A stretch of 18,879 nt of DNA from JANLHG01 sp964359745 (GTDB lineage Bacteria; Patescibacteriota; Minisyncoccia; Phycocordibacterales; PALSA-1337), in NCBI GenBank assembly GCA_964359745.1, contig CAYHTR010000011.1:1-18879 (forward strand). The letters are read 5' to 3'. The notes beneath the pieces are model-generated. The model was given only the letters and a program-made list of their open reading frames with translations, did no database searches and was not told the DNA's origin. The first letter of the stretch is position 1. Each line of letters starts with the position of its first letter. Shown here piece by piece: positions 6,773-13,685 of this stretch. Made by a program: the position numbers and the translations under genes.

Positions 6773-6777
6773 ATAAT
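6769..6777 (+). promoter_or_regulatory. Extended -10 promoter of ftsQ at the repeat edge
   Basis: TGT-TATAAT (perfect -10) with exactly 6 nt to the ATG, so the predicted +1 is the A of ATG 6784. The TGT and the first T come from the right end of the foldback repeat. Confidence 0.6.
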
Positions 6778-6783
6778 ATCCCT

Positions 6784-7533
6784 ATGCTCTCTCCGAAAAA
6801 TGTTAAAAAGAAGCGATTAAAACTAATTGCAAAAGTTTCTTTTGTTTTATTTCTCTTAATAATTATTGTTGGTGGTTTTTCATATTCATTAAAATCGCCC
6901 ATATTAAGAATTAAAAATATTGAAGTAATTGGTAACGTCAGTGTTTCTTCAAAAGAGATTGTTGATTTTGTAAAAAGTGAATTGACAGGTAATTATTTTT
7001 TTCTTTTTCCAAAAAATAATTCATTATTATATCCTCGTAGTTTTATACACAATTCTATACTAAGTTCATTTATTCAATTAGATAATATTGATGTTCGGTT
7101 AAAAAATTTAAATACTCTAGAAATTAATGTTTCAGAAAGAAAACCTTATGTTTTATGGTGTGCGGGAGAATTGATGGATACAAATGAATGTTATTTTATG
7201 GATAAAAGTGGATTAATATTTGCTAAAGCTCCTAGTTTTTCGGGAAATGTTTTTATTCAATATTATGGTAAAAAATATTCGGAAGAAAATCAGTTTAAAG
7301 AAATAGATTCTTTTGTGCAGGCAATTCAAAAACTTGATATTTTAGTTATCGCTGTTTCGGTAAAAGATAATGGTGATTTTGAGATTGTATCTAAAACTGG
7401 AAAAATAATATTCAATAACAAAAAATCATATGATGATATTTTAACTAATCTTATAGCTATTTTAAAAGAAAAGAAAAATATTAATTATATAGACCTTCGG
7501 TATGGCAATAAGGTATACTTCAAAACACAATGA
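6784..7533 (+). CDS. ftsQ: Cell division protein FtsQ/DivIB-like (POTRA)
   Basis: Division-site scaffold protein that links early and late divisome proteins. The 249-aa protein has a basic cytoplasmic start (KNVKKKRLKLIAK), one membrane segment (about 17-35, SFVLFLLIIIVGGFSYSL), then an extracytoplasmic POTRA domain beginning ILRIKNIEVIGNVSVSSKEI (40-59). It continues with LEINVSERKPYVLW, typical of the POTRA/beta region of FtsQ. No ftsZ, ftsA or mur genes are adjacent, so it lies outside a classical dcw cluster. Its TGA overlaps the next gene's ATG by 4 nt. FtsQ is poorly conserved and a general POTRA membrane protein is the alternative. Confidence 0.8.
   Translation: MLSPKNVKKKRLKLIAKVSFVLFLLIIIVGGFSYSLKSPILRIKNIEVIGNVSVSSKEIVDFVKSELTGNYFFLFPKNNSLLYPRSFIHNSILSSFIQLDNIDVRLKNLNTLEINVSERKPYVLWCAGELMDTNECYFMDKSGLIFAKAPSFSGNVFIQYYGKKYSEENQFKEIDSFVQAIQKLDILVIAVSVKDNGDFEIVSKTGKIIFNNKKSYDDILTNLIAILKEKKNINYIDLRYGNKVYFKTQ
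7514..7519 (+). promoter_or_regulatory. Weak candidate -10 box for the amidase gene
   Basis: TATACT in the last codons of ftsQ, with a predicted start near 7526, 4 nt before ATG 7530. There is no TGn element and the -35 (TAGACC, 18 nt away) is poor. It is listed because of the spacing shared with other genes. Confidence 0.25.
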
Positions 7534-8408
7534 GTAAATTTTTTATAGGACTTTTTCTCGGAATTGTAATTATTGCAGGTTTATTTGCCTTTTATTCTTT
7601 AAATATTCCTTACAATAAGGTTATTGAAATTCCAGAAAAAACGCCGTTATCGACACCAAAACCAAAAGTAAAGATTTTACTAGTTCCCGGACATGATATT
7701 TTTGATGTCGGTACAACTTTTGATAGAATAAACGAAGAATCATTAACAAGAAAACTTGCTGGATATATATTTGATCTTTTGAGTAAAGATGAAAGTTTTG
7801 ATGTGAAAATCACTCGTAACATTGAAACTGGTGATTACATTTCTGAATTTAAGACATATTTTGAGGAACAAAAAGTGACAATTGGTGAATTCAAAAATTT
7901 TCTTAAAAAAGATATGAAAGAGAAAATTAAAAATGGCGATTTAGAAATTGATGAACCTATTGTGGCTCATACCACATCAACCAGAGCTTCTAATATATTA
8001 TATGGTATTAATATGTGGGCGAATGAAAGTGATATTGATTTTGTTTTACATATTCATTTTAACAATTATCAAAGGTCTCAAATGTCTAAAGTTGGCGCTT
8101 ATTCTGGTTATTCAATTTATGTTCCAGAACATCAATATGATAATGCCACATCGAGTTTGGCCATTGCTAGTTCTATTGAAAATAAATTGAAAATCTCTTT
8201 TAATCCAAGCACTTTACCTCTTGAAAAAGATACTATTATAGAATCGCAGGGACTTATTGCTATTGGTGCTAATAATTCTCGCAACAAAGCTTCTATTCTT
8301 ATTGAATATGGATATATTTATGAACCAGATATTTCAAAAGATGAAACCTTGCAAAAAATGGCGGAAGTTACTTATAATGGCATAAAAGATTATTTTGCTG
8401 GACAATAA
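7530..8408 (+). CDS. N-acetylmuramoyl-L-alanine amidase (Amidase_3 fold), membrane-anchored
   Basis: Likely a zinc hydrolase cutting the amide bond between MurNAc and the stem peptide of peptidoglycan. The 292-aa protein has an N-terminal signal/anchor (about 3-23, FFIGLFLGIVIIAGLFAFY), a short Pro-rich linker, and then an Amidase_3-type domain. Zinc ligands are visible as LVPGHD (H55), RINEESL (E69 or E70) and LHIHFNN (H176); the late catalytic Glu is in SILIEYGYIYE (E259). The first motif is PGHD rather than the common PGHGG. A large insert (about 105-150) separates the first and second ligands. It is translationally coupled to ftsQ (ATGA), consistent with a role in septal cell-wall remodelling; mnmA follows with no gap. 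Confidence 0.8.
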   Translation: MSKFFIGLFLGIVIIAGLFAFYSLNIPYNKVIEIPEKTPLSTPKPKVKILLVPGHDIFDVGTTFDRINEESLTRKLAGYIFDLLSKDESFDVKITRNIETGDYISEFKTYFEEQKVTIGEFKNFLKKDMKEKIKNGDLEIDEPIVAHTTSTRASNILYGINMWANESDIDFVLHIHFNNYQRSQMSKVGAYSGYSIYVPEHQYDNATSSLAIASSIENKLKISFNPSTLPLEKDTIIESQGLIAIGANNSRNKASILIEYGYIYEPDISKDETLQKMAEVTYNGIKDYFAGQ

Positions 8409-9497
8409 ATGAAAAATGAAAATGGAAAAAAGGTTTTTGTGGGACTTTCAGGAGGAGTTGATTCCTCGGTTTCTGCCGTGTTACTTAAAGAACAAGGGTA
8501 TGAAGTAACTGGAGTTTTTATAAAAGTCTGGCAACCTGATTTTATTGGGCCTGCCCGAACCGATAGGGGCGGGTGTACTTGGAAAGAAGATAGATTAGAT
8601 GCGATGCGAGTATGCGCCAAATTAGATATTCCATTTTTAACGCTTGATTTGGAAAAAGAATATAAAAAAGAAGTCGTTGATTATATGATTACTGAATACA
8701 AGGTCGGTAATACGCCGAATCCCGATGTAATGTGTAATAAATATATAAAATTTGGCGGTTTTTTTGATTGGGCAGTGGGGCAAGGAGCTGATTTTGTAGC
8801 TACAGGTCATTACGCAAGAGTAGAAAATAATAAATTATTTGCGGGAATGGATTCCAACAAAGACCAATCATATTTTTTATGGACGCTTACACAAAAGCAA
8901 CTTTCACAAGTGTTGTTCCCAATAGGCCATTTGGAAAAACCAGAAGTCAGAAAGTTTGCCGAAAAATATGACTTAATTACAGCAGATAAAAAAGATAGCC
9001 AAGGACTTTGTTTTATCGGAAAAGTTGATATGAAAGAATTTTTAGGAAATTATATTAAATCAGAAAAAGGAAATGTTGTTGATGAAAATGGAAAAATAAT
9101 TGGTGAGCATAATGGCGCGACATTTTTTACATTGGGTGAAAGACATGGTTTTATTATAAATAAAAAAAGTAATAATGATTTGCCGTATTATGTTGTATCA
9201 AAAAATGTTGATAAAAATACAATCACTGTTTCTCATAAGTCGCCTGAAGGTACTCTTGCCGAACAAAAAAAAGAAATCAAGCTTTTAAACACAAATTGGA
9301 TTACTTCAATTGATCAAAATAAAAAATATCAAGCACGCGCCCGTTATCGCGCCCCCCTTCAATCCTGCTCAATTAAAAAACTAAACACCGAGTGTTTGGT
9401 TTTGTTTGATGAATTGCAGAATTCTCTAACTTCTGGTCAGTCACTTGTTGTTTATGATGGTGACGAATGCAAAGGTGGTGGTATAATTAAATTATGA
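8409..9497 (+). CDS. mnmA: tRNA 2-thiouridylase MnmA
   Basis: Thiolates U34 of Glu, Gln and Lys tRNAs using ATP and a persulfide. The 362-aa protein has the PP-loop LSGGVDSSVSAV (13-24), catalytic Cys109 in TPNPDVMCNKYIKF and persulfide Cys201 in DSQGLCFIGKVD, then the C-terminal domains, ending in GGGIIKL. The ATG immediately follows the amidase stop. An unusual block, residues 47-55 (GPARTDRGG), lies between VWQPDFI and CTWKEDR; it is encoded by a GC-rich palindrome and looks like an in-frame insertion, since the E. coli enzyme as I recall it has about 8 residues between the matching W and C against 14 here. The last codons also form a promoter for the next gene. Its sulfur donor is not encoded here. 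Confidence 0.95.
   Translation: MKNENGKKVFVGLSGGVDSSVSAVLLKEQGYEVTGVFIKVWQPDFIGPARTDRGGCTWKEDRLDAMRVCAKLDIPFLTLDLEKEYKKEVVDYMITEYKVGNTPNPDVMCNKYIKFGGFFDWAVGQGADFVATGHYARVENNKLFAGMDSNKDQSYFLWTLTQKQLSQVLFPIGHLEKPEVRKFAEKYDLITADKKDSQGLCFIGKVDMKEFLGNYIKSEKGNVVDENGKIIGEHNGATFFTLGERHGFIINKKSNNDLPYYVVSKNVDKNTITVSHKSPEGTLAEQKKEIKLLNTNWITSIDQNKKYQARARYRAPLQSCSIKKLNTECLVLFDELQNSLTSGQSLVVYDGDECKGGGIIKL
8547..8573. repeat. 27-nt palindromic in-frame insertion in mnmA
   Basis: The stretch encodes Gly47-Gly55 and contains CCTGCCC (8550-8556) pairing with GGGCGGG (8567-8573), one T-G wobble, around a 10-nt loop. It is exactly nine codons, very GC-rich in an AT-rich gene, and lies at a length-variable loop of the protein. 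It resembles the way Rickettsia palindromic elements enter coding genes. The palindrome and composition are seen; insertion is inferred. Confidence 0.55.
9479..9487 (+). promoter_or_regulatory. Extended -10 promoter embedded in the mnmA 3' end
   Basis: TGG-TATAAT (perfect -10) in the codons for the MnmA C-terminus (GGGIIKL), with exactly 6 nt to ATG 9494. The predicted +1 is the A of the ATG. A poor -35 (GTGACG, 16 nt away) is possible. Confidence 0.6.
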
Positions 9498-10339
9498 AAA
9501 AGGAAATTTTTATTGTTAAATCTGGAGGAGAAAGAGAACTTTTTGATCGTGATAAAATTTTTAATTCTCTCTACAAAGCTGGCGCTGATACTCAAACGGC
9601 TGAAAAAATAGTTGATCATATTGATAGTGAAATAAAAGATGGAATGAGCACTCACGAGATCTATTCCCACGCTTTTTATTTATTGCATAGAAGTCAAAAA
9701 CCGCTAGCATTAAAATATTCTCTTCGTCGTTCGCTTATGGATTTTGGTCCGTCAGGTTTTCCATTTGAAAAATTTATAGGTGAAATATGGAAAAAAAAAG
9801 GGTATACAGTTGAAATAGATAAAAATGTCAGAGGACATTGTACTGAACACGAAATAGATGTAATTGCTTGGAATGAAAATAAACTGGTTATGATTGAAGC
9901 GAAATTTCATAATCAACTAGGTATAAAGTCAGATTTAAAAGTAGCTCTTTATGTAAAAGCCCGTTTTGAAGATCTTGGTCAAGTGATGTTTAATTATGGC
10001 AAAATGCGAAAATTAGATGAAGGTTGGCTTATAACTAATACAAAATTCACATCAAGCGCTATAGAATACGCTCAATGTCAAGGATTGCGTATGGTGGGGT
10101 GGAATTATCCAGTAAAAGGAAATTTACAGGATATGATTGAGGATTCAGGACTTCATCCAATAACCTGTCTCACAACTTTAAATTTTGATGAAAAGAAAAT
10201 TTTGATGGAAAGGGGATTGGTATCTTGTAATATTATAAATACCGATACCAAAATTCTTGAAGAAGTTGGAATAAAAGGCGAACATTTAAAACAGGTTATT
10301 GAAGAAGTGAAAATATTATGTCCAAGTCAGATGAGCTGA
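9494..10339 (+). CDS. ATP-cone plus PD-(D/E)XK restriction-endonuclease-like protein
   Basis: A 281-aa two-domain protein. The N-terminal region (about 4-85) reads as an ATP-cone, the nucleotide-sensing regulatory domain of ribonucleotide reductases and NrdR: IFIVKSGGERELFDRDKIFN, then helices. The middle (about 90-200) is a restriction-endonuclease-like (Mrr_cat/PD-(D/E)XK) fold with HEIDVIAWNENKLVMIEAKF, giving D122 and the E135-A-K137 pair as metal-site residues. The tail (about 218-275) has two helix-turn repeats that could be helix-hairpin-helix DNA binding. So it may be a DNA nuclease gated by ATP or dATP. It is 4-nt overlapped with mnmA and overlaps the following glycosylase gene by 22 nt, suggesting a repair link. 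Its biological role is unknown. Confidence 0.75.
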   Translation: MKKEIFIVKSGGERELFDRDKIFNSLYKAGADTQTAEKIVDHIDSEIKDGMSTHEIYSHAFYLLHRSQKPLALKYSLRRSLMDFGPSGFPFEKFIGEIWKKKGYTVEIDKNVRGHCTEHEIDVIAWNENKLVMIEAKFHNQLGIKSDLKVALYVKARFEDLGQVMFNYGKMRKLDEGWLITNTKFTSSAIEYAQCQGLRMVGWNYPVKGNLQDMIEDSGLHPITCLTTLNFDEKKILMERGLVSCNIINTDTKILEEVGIKGEHLKQVIEEVKILCPSQMS

Positions 10340-10914
10340 AAAAAATAAAAGACGAAGTTTTGAATTTAAAAAAATCACCACTTTATAATGAACGGGTGAA
10401 AAATAAAATGTTTCCGGTAATTGGCGAAGGTAATCAGGATGCAGTGATTATGTTTATTGGCGAAGCTCCGGGAAGAAATGAAGCAAAAACAGGCAAACCT
10501 TTTTGCGGAGCGGCTGGAAAAGTTTTAGATCAATTATTGGAGCATATAAATATTCCCAGAAAATCAGTTTATATAACAAATATAGTAAAAGATCGTCCAC
10601 CACGAAATCGCGACCCGTTACCTGATGAAATAGAATGCTACGGACCTTTTTTGGATAGGCAAATTGAAATTATAAAACCGCGTGTTATTGCCACACTCGG
10701 TCGTTACGCTATGAATTATATTATGAAAAAGTTTGACCTTGAATTGGAAATTGAACCAATCGGCAAAGCACACGGTAAAGCGTATGAAGCAGAAGCAAGC
10801 TATGGCTCTATAAATATAATCGCTCTCTATCATCCCTGTGTGGCGGTTTATAATCCAAACAATATTGATAATTTAAAAAAAGATTTTGAGATTTTAAAAA
10901 AATACAAAATGTGA
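10318..10914 (+). CDS. Family 4 uracil-DNA glycosylase-like protein lacking most Fe-S cysteines
   Basis: Removes uracil (from cytosine deamination) from DNA if active. The 198-aa protein shows the family-4 pattern: VIGEGNQDAVIMFIGEAPG (34-52) with motif A GEAPGRNEAKTGKPFCGAAG, then YITNIV..RPPRNRDP, and the second active-site motif YHPCVAVYNP (H172). Known family-4 enzymes bind a 4Fe-4S cluster with a CxxC near the N-terminus, a Cys in 'VKCRPP' and a Cys in 'DEaxxC'. Here the N-terminal pair is absent, the third is Asp (VKDRPP, D92), and only C107 remains. The cluster therefore cannot form in the usual way. It overlaps the upstream nuclease-like gene by 22 nt, a probable repair pair. No alternative start would restore the cysteines. 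Confidence 0.85.
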   Translation: MSKSDELKKIKDEVLNLKKSPLYNERVKNKMFPVIGEGNQDAVIMFIGEAPGRNEAKTGKPFCGAAGKVLDQLLEHINIPRKSVYITNIVKDRPPRNRDPLPDEIECYGPFLDRQIEIIKPRVIATLGRYAMNYIMKKFDLELEIEPIGKAHGKAYEAEASYGSINIIALYHPCVAVYNPNNIDNLKKDFEILKKYKM

Positions 10915-10920
10915 TATATT
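10912..10920 (+). promoter_or_regulatory. Extended -10 promoter of alaS, built on the preceding stop codon
   Basis: TGA-TATATT, where the TGA is the stop codon of the glycosylase gene. Exactly 6 nt separate it from ATG 10927, so the predicted +1 is the A of the ATG. This also favours ATG 10927 over the upstream TTG (10921) and GTG (10924). Confidence 0.5.
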
Positions 10921-10926
10921 TTGGTG

Positions 10927-12567
10927 ATGCAATCAAGTGAAATACGGGCAAAATTTTTGGAGTTTTTTAAGAATAGGGGACATAAAATAATTCCTTCTGC
11001 TTCGCTTGTGCCGGGAGATCCGACAGTTTTATTTACGACTGCTGGAATGCAGCAATTTAAGCCGTATTATACTGCTCCAGAAAATGCCGTTCGTGATTTT
11101 AGTTCTAAAAATACAGTTTCGGTGCAGAAATGCGTTCGTACCGTTGATATAGATGAAGTTGGAGATTCAACCCATTTAACTTTTTTTGAAATGTTAGGAA
11201 ATTTTTCTTTTGGCGGATATGGCAGGCGTGAAGCTATAACTTACGCTTATGAGTTTATAATAAAGGAATTGGGATTAGAAATTTCCTATGTGACTTTTTA
11301 TAAAGGAGAAGGTGTGGTACCGAGAGACGAAGAATCAAAAAATATTTGGACGGAACTTGGTGTGAAAGATATTCGTGAAGATGGTTCGGGAGTTTTTTGG
11401 GGTCCAACTGGTGATTCTGGACCTTGTGGGTCGACAACGGAGATTTATTGCAAAAATACTGACGGGCAAGATGTGGAAATTTGGAATATAGTTTTCAATG
11501 AATATTTTTGTGATGGTTCACGCGAGAAACTTGATAAAGGAGAGGTAAAATTAAAGAAACTTGATGTGATGGGTGTTGATACGGGTATGGGTCTTGAAAG
11601 ATTGGTTTCTATAGTACAAAAAAAGAAAAATGTTTATGAGACGGATTTATTTAATAATGAAGAAACTAGAGAGGAACGAATTGTGTCTGACCACGTCAAA
11701 GCATCTCTTTTTATGATTTCTGATGGAGTAATGCCATCAAATACCGGTCGTGGATATGTATTGCGCAGATTAATTAGACGAGCAGTTCGGTTTTCTAAAA
11801 ATTCTCTGAATAATGAAATTGAAAAAATAAAAAAAATATATCAAGGTGTATATATCCTTGACGATAAAGGCGAAATCCAAAAAGAGGAAAATAAATTTAG
11901 GCAAACCCTGGAACATGGATTAAAAGAATTTGAAAAAGACACTGATCCATTCGTTCTGGCTACAACATATGGTTTTCCAATTGAATTAACTTTAGAACTT
12001 GCCAAAGAAAAAGGAAAAATTATAGATATTGGAGATTTTAATAAAAAAATGACGGAACATCAAAAACTTTCCCAAACTTCTTCTGCAGGAATGTTTAAGG
12101 GAGGTCTTGCAAATCATAATGAAAAAACTATCAAACTGCACACTGCACACCATTTGCTCTTAGCTGGTTTGCAAATCATTGTAAATAAAAACATAAAACA
12201 GCGGGGGAGTAATATTACAGATGAGCGATTGAGAATGGATTTTCTTTGTGACCATAAACTTACAGACGAAGAAAAGAAAAAAGTGGAAGATTGGGTGAAT
12301 GAAAAAATAAAATTAGGTCTTGATGTGATTCATAAAGAAATGCTACTTGAGGAAGCGGAAAAAATAGGCGCAGAAATGGAATTTGGCGCTAAATATCCTG
12401 ATATCGTTTCTATTTATATTATTGAAGATAAAAACGGTATTCCTATTTCAAAAGAATTTTGTGGTGGTCCACATATTAAAAATACTTCAGAATTGGGAAC
12501 CTTTAAAATCATCAAAGAAGAAGCTGTCTCTGCCGGTGTGCGTCGTATCAAAGCAATTTTACAATAA
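10927..12567 (+). CDS. alaS: Alanyl-tRNA synthetase, reduced form
   Basis: Charges tRNA-Ala and clears mischarged Ser/Gly. At 546 aa it is far shorter than the usual roughly 870. The class II catalytic core is complete: SSEIRAKFLEFFKNRGH start, VSVQKCVRT (motif 1 region), THLTFFEMLGNFSFGGYGRR (motif 2), GVDTGMGLERLV (motif 3). The tRNA-recognition helices follow. The editing core keeps its zinc/catalytic residues H405 and H409 (LHTAHHLL) and C512 and H516 (CGGPH), ending GVRRIKAIL. Two parts are missing: the beta-barrel normally between the recognition helices and the editing motif (the chain goes straight from SAGMFKGGLANHNEKT to the HxxxH), and the whole C-terminal oligomerisation/C-Ala domain. 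No separate C-Ala gene is nearby. Confidence 0.95.
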   Translation: MQSSEIRAKFLEFFKNRGHKIIPSASLVPGDPTVLFTTAGMQQFKPYYTAPENAVRDFSSKNTVSVQKCVRTVDIDEVGDSTHLTFFEMLGNFSFGGYGRREAITYAYEFIIKELGLEISYVTFYKGEGVVPRDEESKNIWTELGVKDIREDGSGVFWGPTGDSGPCGSTTEIYCKNTDGQDVEIWNIVFNEYFCDGSREKLDKGEVKLKKLDVMGVDTGMGLERLVSIVQKKKNVYETDLFNNEETREERIVSDHVKASLFMISDGVMPSNTGRGYVLRRLIRRAVRFSKNSLNNEIEKIKKIYQGVYILDDKGEIQKEENKFRQTLEHGLKEFEKDTDPFVLATTYGFPIELTLELAKEKGKIIDIGDFNKKMTEHQKLSQTSSAGMFKGGLANHNEKTIKLHTAHHLLLAGLQIIVNKNIKQRGSNITDERLRMDFLCDHKLTDEEKKKVEDWVNEKIKLGLDVIHKEMLLEEAEKIGAEMEFGAKYPDIVSIYIIEDKNGIPISKEFCGGPHIKNTSELGTFKIIKEEAVSAGVRRIKAILQ

Positions 12568-12572
12568 AAATC

Positions 12573-12593
12573 TGTAGGAGCCTGGCTCCTACA
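12573..12593. repeat. Hairpin TGTAGGAGCC/GGCTCCTACA after alaS
   Basis: Two 10-nt arms around a single T, giving a 9-bp stem with a CTG loop, 5 nt after the alaS stop. Both flanks are A-rich on the plus strand, so it lacks the T-tract of a normal plus-strand terminator. It resembles REP-type palindromes in form; it could still end alaS transcripts or protect their 3' end. Confidence 0.6.
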
Positions 12594-12602
12594 AAAAATC
12601 CT

Positions 12603-12632
12603 TTGCAGGTTATTTTTATGTTGTGGTATAAT
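12603..12632 (+). promoter_or_regulatory. Promoter of the FtsA/PilM-like gene
   Basis: TTGCAG (12603-12608), an 18-nt spacer ending in TGG, and a perfect TATAAT (12627-12632). The predicted start is near 12639, giving a 4-nt leader before ATG 12643. Confidence 0.6.
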
Positions 12633-12642
12633 ATTAGGACAT

Positions 12643-13683
12643 ATGTCCTTATCTATTGTTTATGATATTGCAAGTGGAACAGTTGGGGGAGGTTTGATGG
12701 AGTTTTCTAGCGAAAAAGAACCGAAAATTATTTTTACAAATAGACAACCGATTCTTTTTCAAAAAAAACCTGACTCCCAAAAACTTCTTTCAGAAATGTT
12801 GCGTTCACTTGAAAAAGTGACAGAGGAACTCGCTAAATTTAAAGAAGGCAAAATTGAAGAAGTTTTTTATGTTTTTTCTTCACCATGGGTTATTTCTCAA
12901 ACAAAAAGTTTTACTCATAAAGAAAATAAAGAAATAAAAATAACTCATTCTTTTTTGAATCATCTTTTAGAATCACAAGAAAAAGAAATAAAATTTAATG
13001 ATGATATGCTTATTATTGAGCATAAATCATTGAATATAAAACTAAATGGATATGAAGTTATGGATCCAATTGGTAAAAAAGCCCATTTAATTGAACTTCC
13101 TATATTAGCTAGCGCCGTTAGTAGAGATGTTTTTTCTGCAATAGAACGTACGGTGGCAAAATTTTTTAATTTTCGTAAAAGCACTTCGCATTCATTTACG
13201 CTTTTATCTTGTTCGACTATTAGTGACATATTTCCAGATGAAAAAGATTTCGTTGTTATTGATATAAATGGAGAACTTACCAGTGTAGGTAGTACAACAT
13301 TTCCGTTTGGTTCAAACTCAATGATTAGACATATTTCTACAGTGCTCAATAATGAAGTAAGTGTTTCAGAATCTTTGGTAAAAACATATTTAAATAATAG
13401 TATTGGACCAGAAATGGGTGAAAAAATGAAGATAATTTTTTCAGAAATACAAAAAAGATGGTTGGGGTTGATTGGTGGTATTACTTTGCCAAAAAAGATT
13501 TTTTTATTGGTAAATAATGATTTTAGTCTTTTTTTCGCAAACGCTGTGGACAGTAAATTATTTAATGTTATTGCATTAGATGAAGAAAAATTAAAGAATT
13601 ATTGTATTTTGGGAGGTAAGGCGGTGAATGATGTTGTTTTATTCATTGAGGCGTTAGCTTTAAATAAATGTTATAATAAATAA
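12643..13683 (+). CDS. FtsA/PilM-like actin-fold protein
   Basis: A 346-aa divergent member of the actin/HSP70 ATPase fold. The phosphate-1-like strand-turn is SIVYDIASGTVGGGLMEF (4-21), the phosphate-2-like one is FVVIDINGELTSVGSTT (about 202-218), and a late KNYCILGGKAVND resembles the adenosine motif. The middle is poorly conserved. FtsA tethers FtsZ to membranes and PilM ties type IV pilus assembly to the cytoplasmic side; I cannot choose between them, since neither a membrane-targeting helix nor a PilN-interaction motif is visible. The next gene starts 2 nt after its stop and encodes a single-pass membrane protein with a baseplate-J-like domain, so the two probably form one envelope complex. 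The gene's last codons carry a promoter for that partner. Confidence 0.65.
   Translation: MSLSIVYDIASGTVGGGLMEFSSEKEPKIIFTNRQPILFQKKPDSQKLLSEMLRSLEKVTEELAKFKEGKIEEVFYVFSSPWVISQTKSFTHKENKEIKITHSFLNHLLESQEKEIKFNDDMLIIEHKSLNIKLNGYEVMDPIGKKAHLIELPILASAVSRDVFSAIERTVAKFFNFRKSTSHSFTLLSCSTISDIFPDEKDFVVIDINGELTSVGSTTFPFGSNSMIRHISTVLNNEVSVSESLVKTYLNNSIGPEMGEKMKIIFSEIQKRWLGLIGGITLPKKIFLLVNNDFSLFFANAVDSKLFNVIALDEEKLKNYCILGGKAVNDVVLFIEALALNKCYNK
13669..13677 (+). promoter_or_regulatory. Extended -10 promoter for the baseplate-J-like gene
   Basis: TGT-TATAAT (perfect -10) within the last codons of the FtsA/PilM-like gene (K-C-Y-N-K-stop). The predicted +1 is near 13684, 2 nt before ATG 13686. No clear -35. 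Confidence 0.5.
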
Positions 13684-13685
13684 AT

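Noticed and set aside
6675..6783. CRISPR-like array in the GC-rich repeat region.
   Set aside because: The units are adjacent different hairpins, not identical direct repeats with unique spacers, and no cas genes are present.
12960..13349. 129-aa minus-strand open frame.
   Set aside because: Fully antisense to the FtsA/PilM-like gene, with no promoter or recognisable domain.
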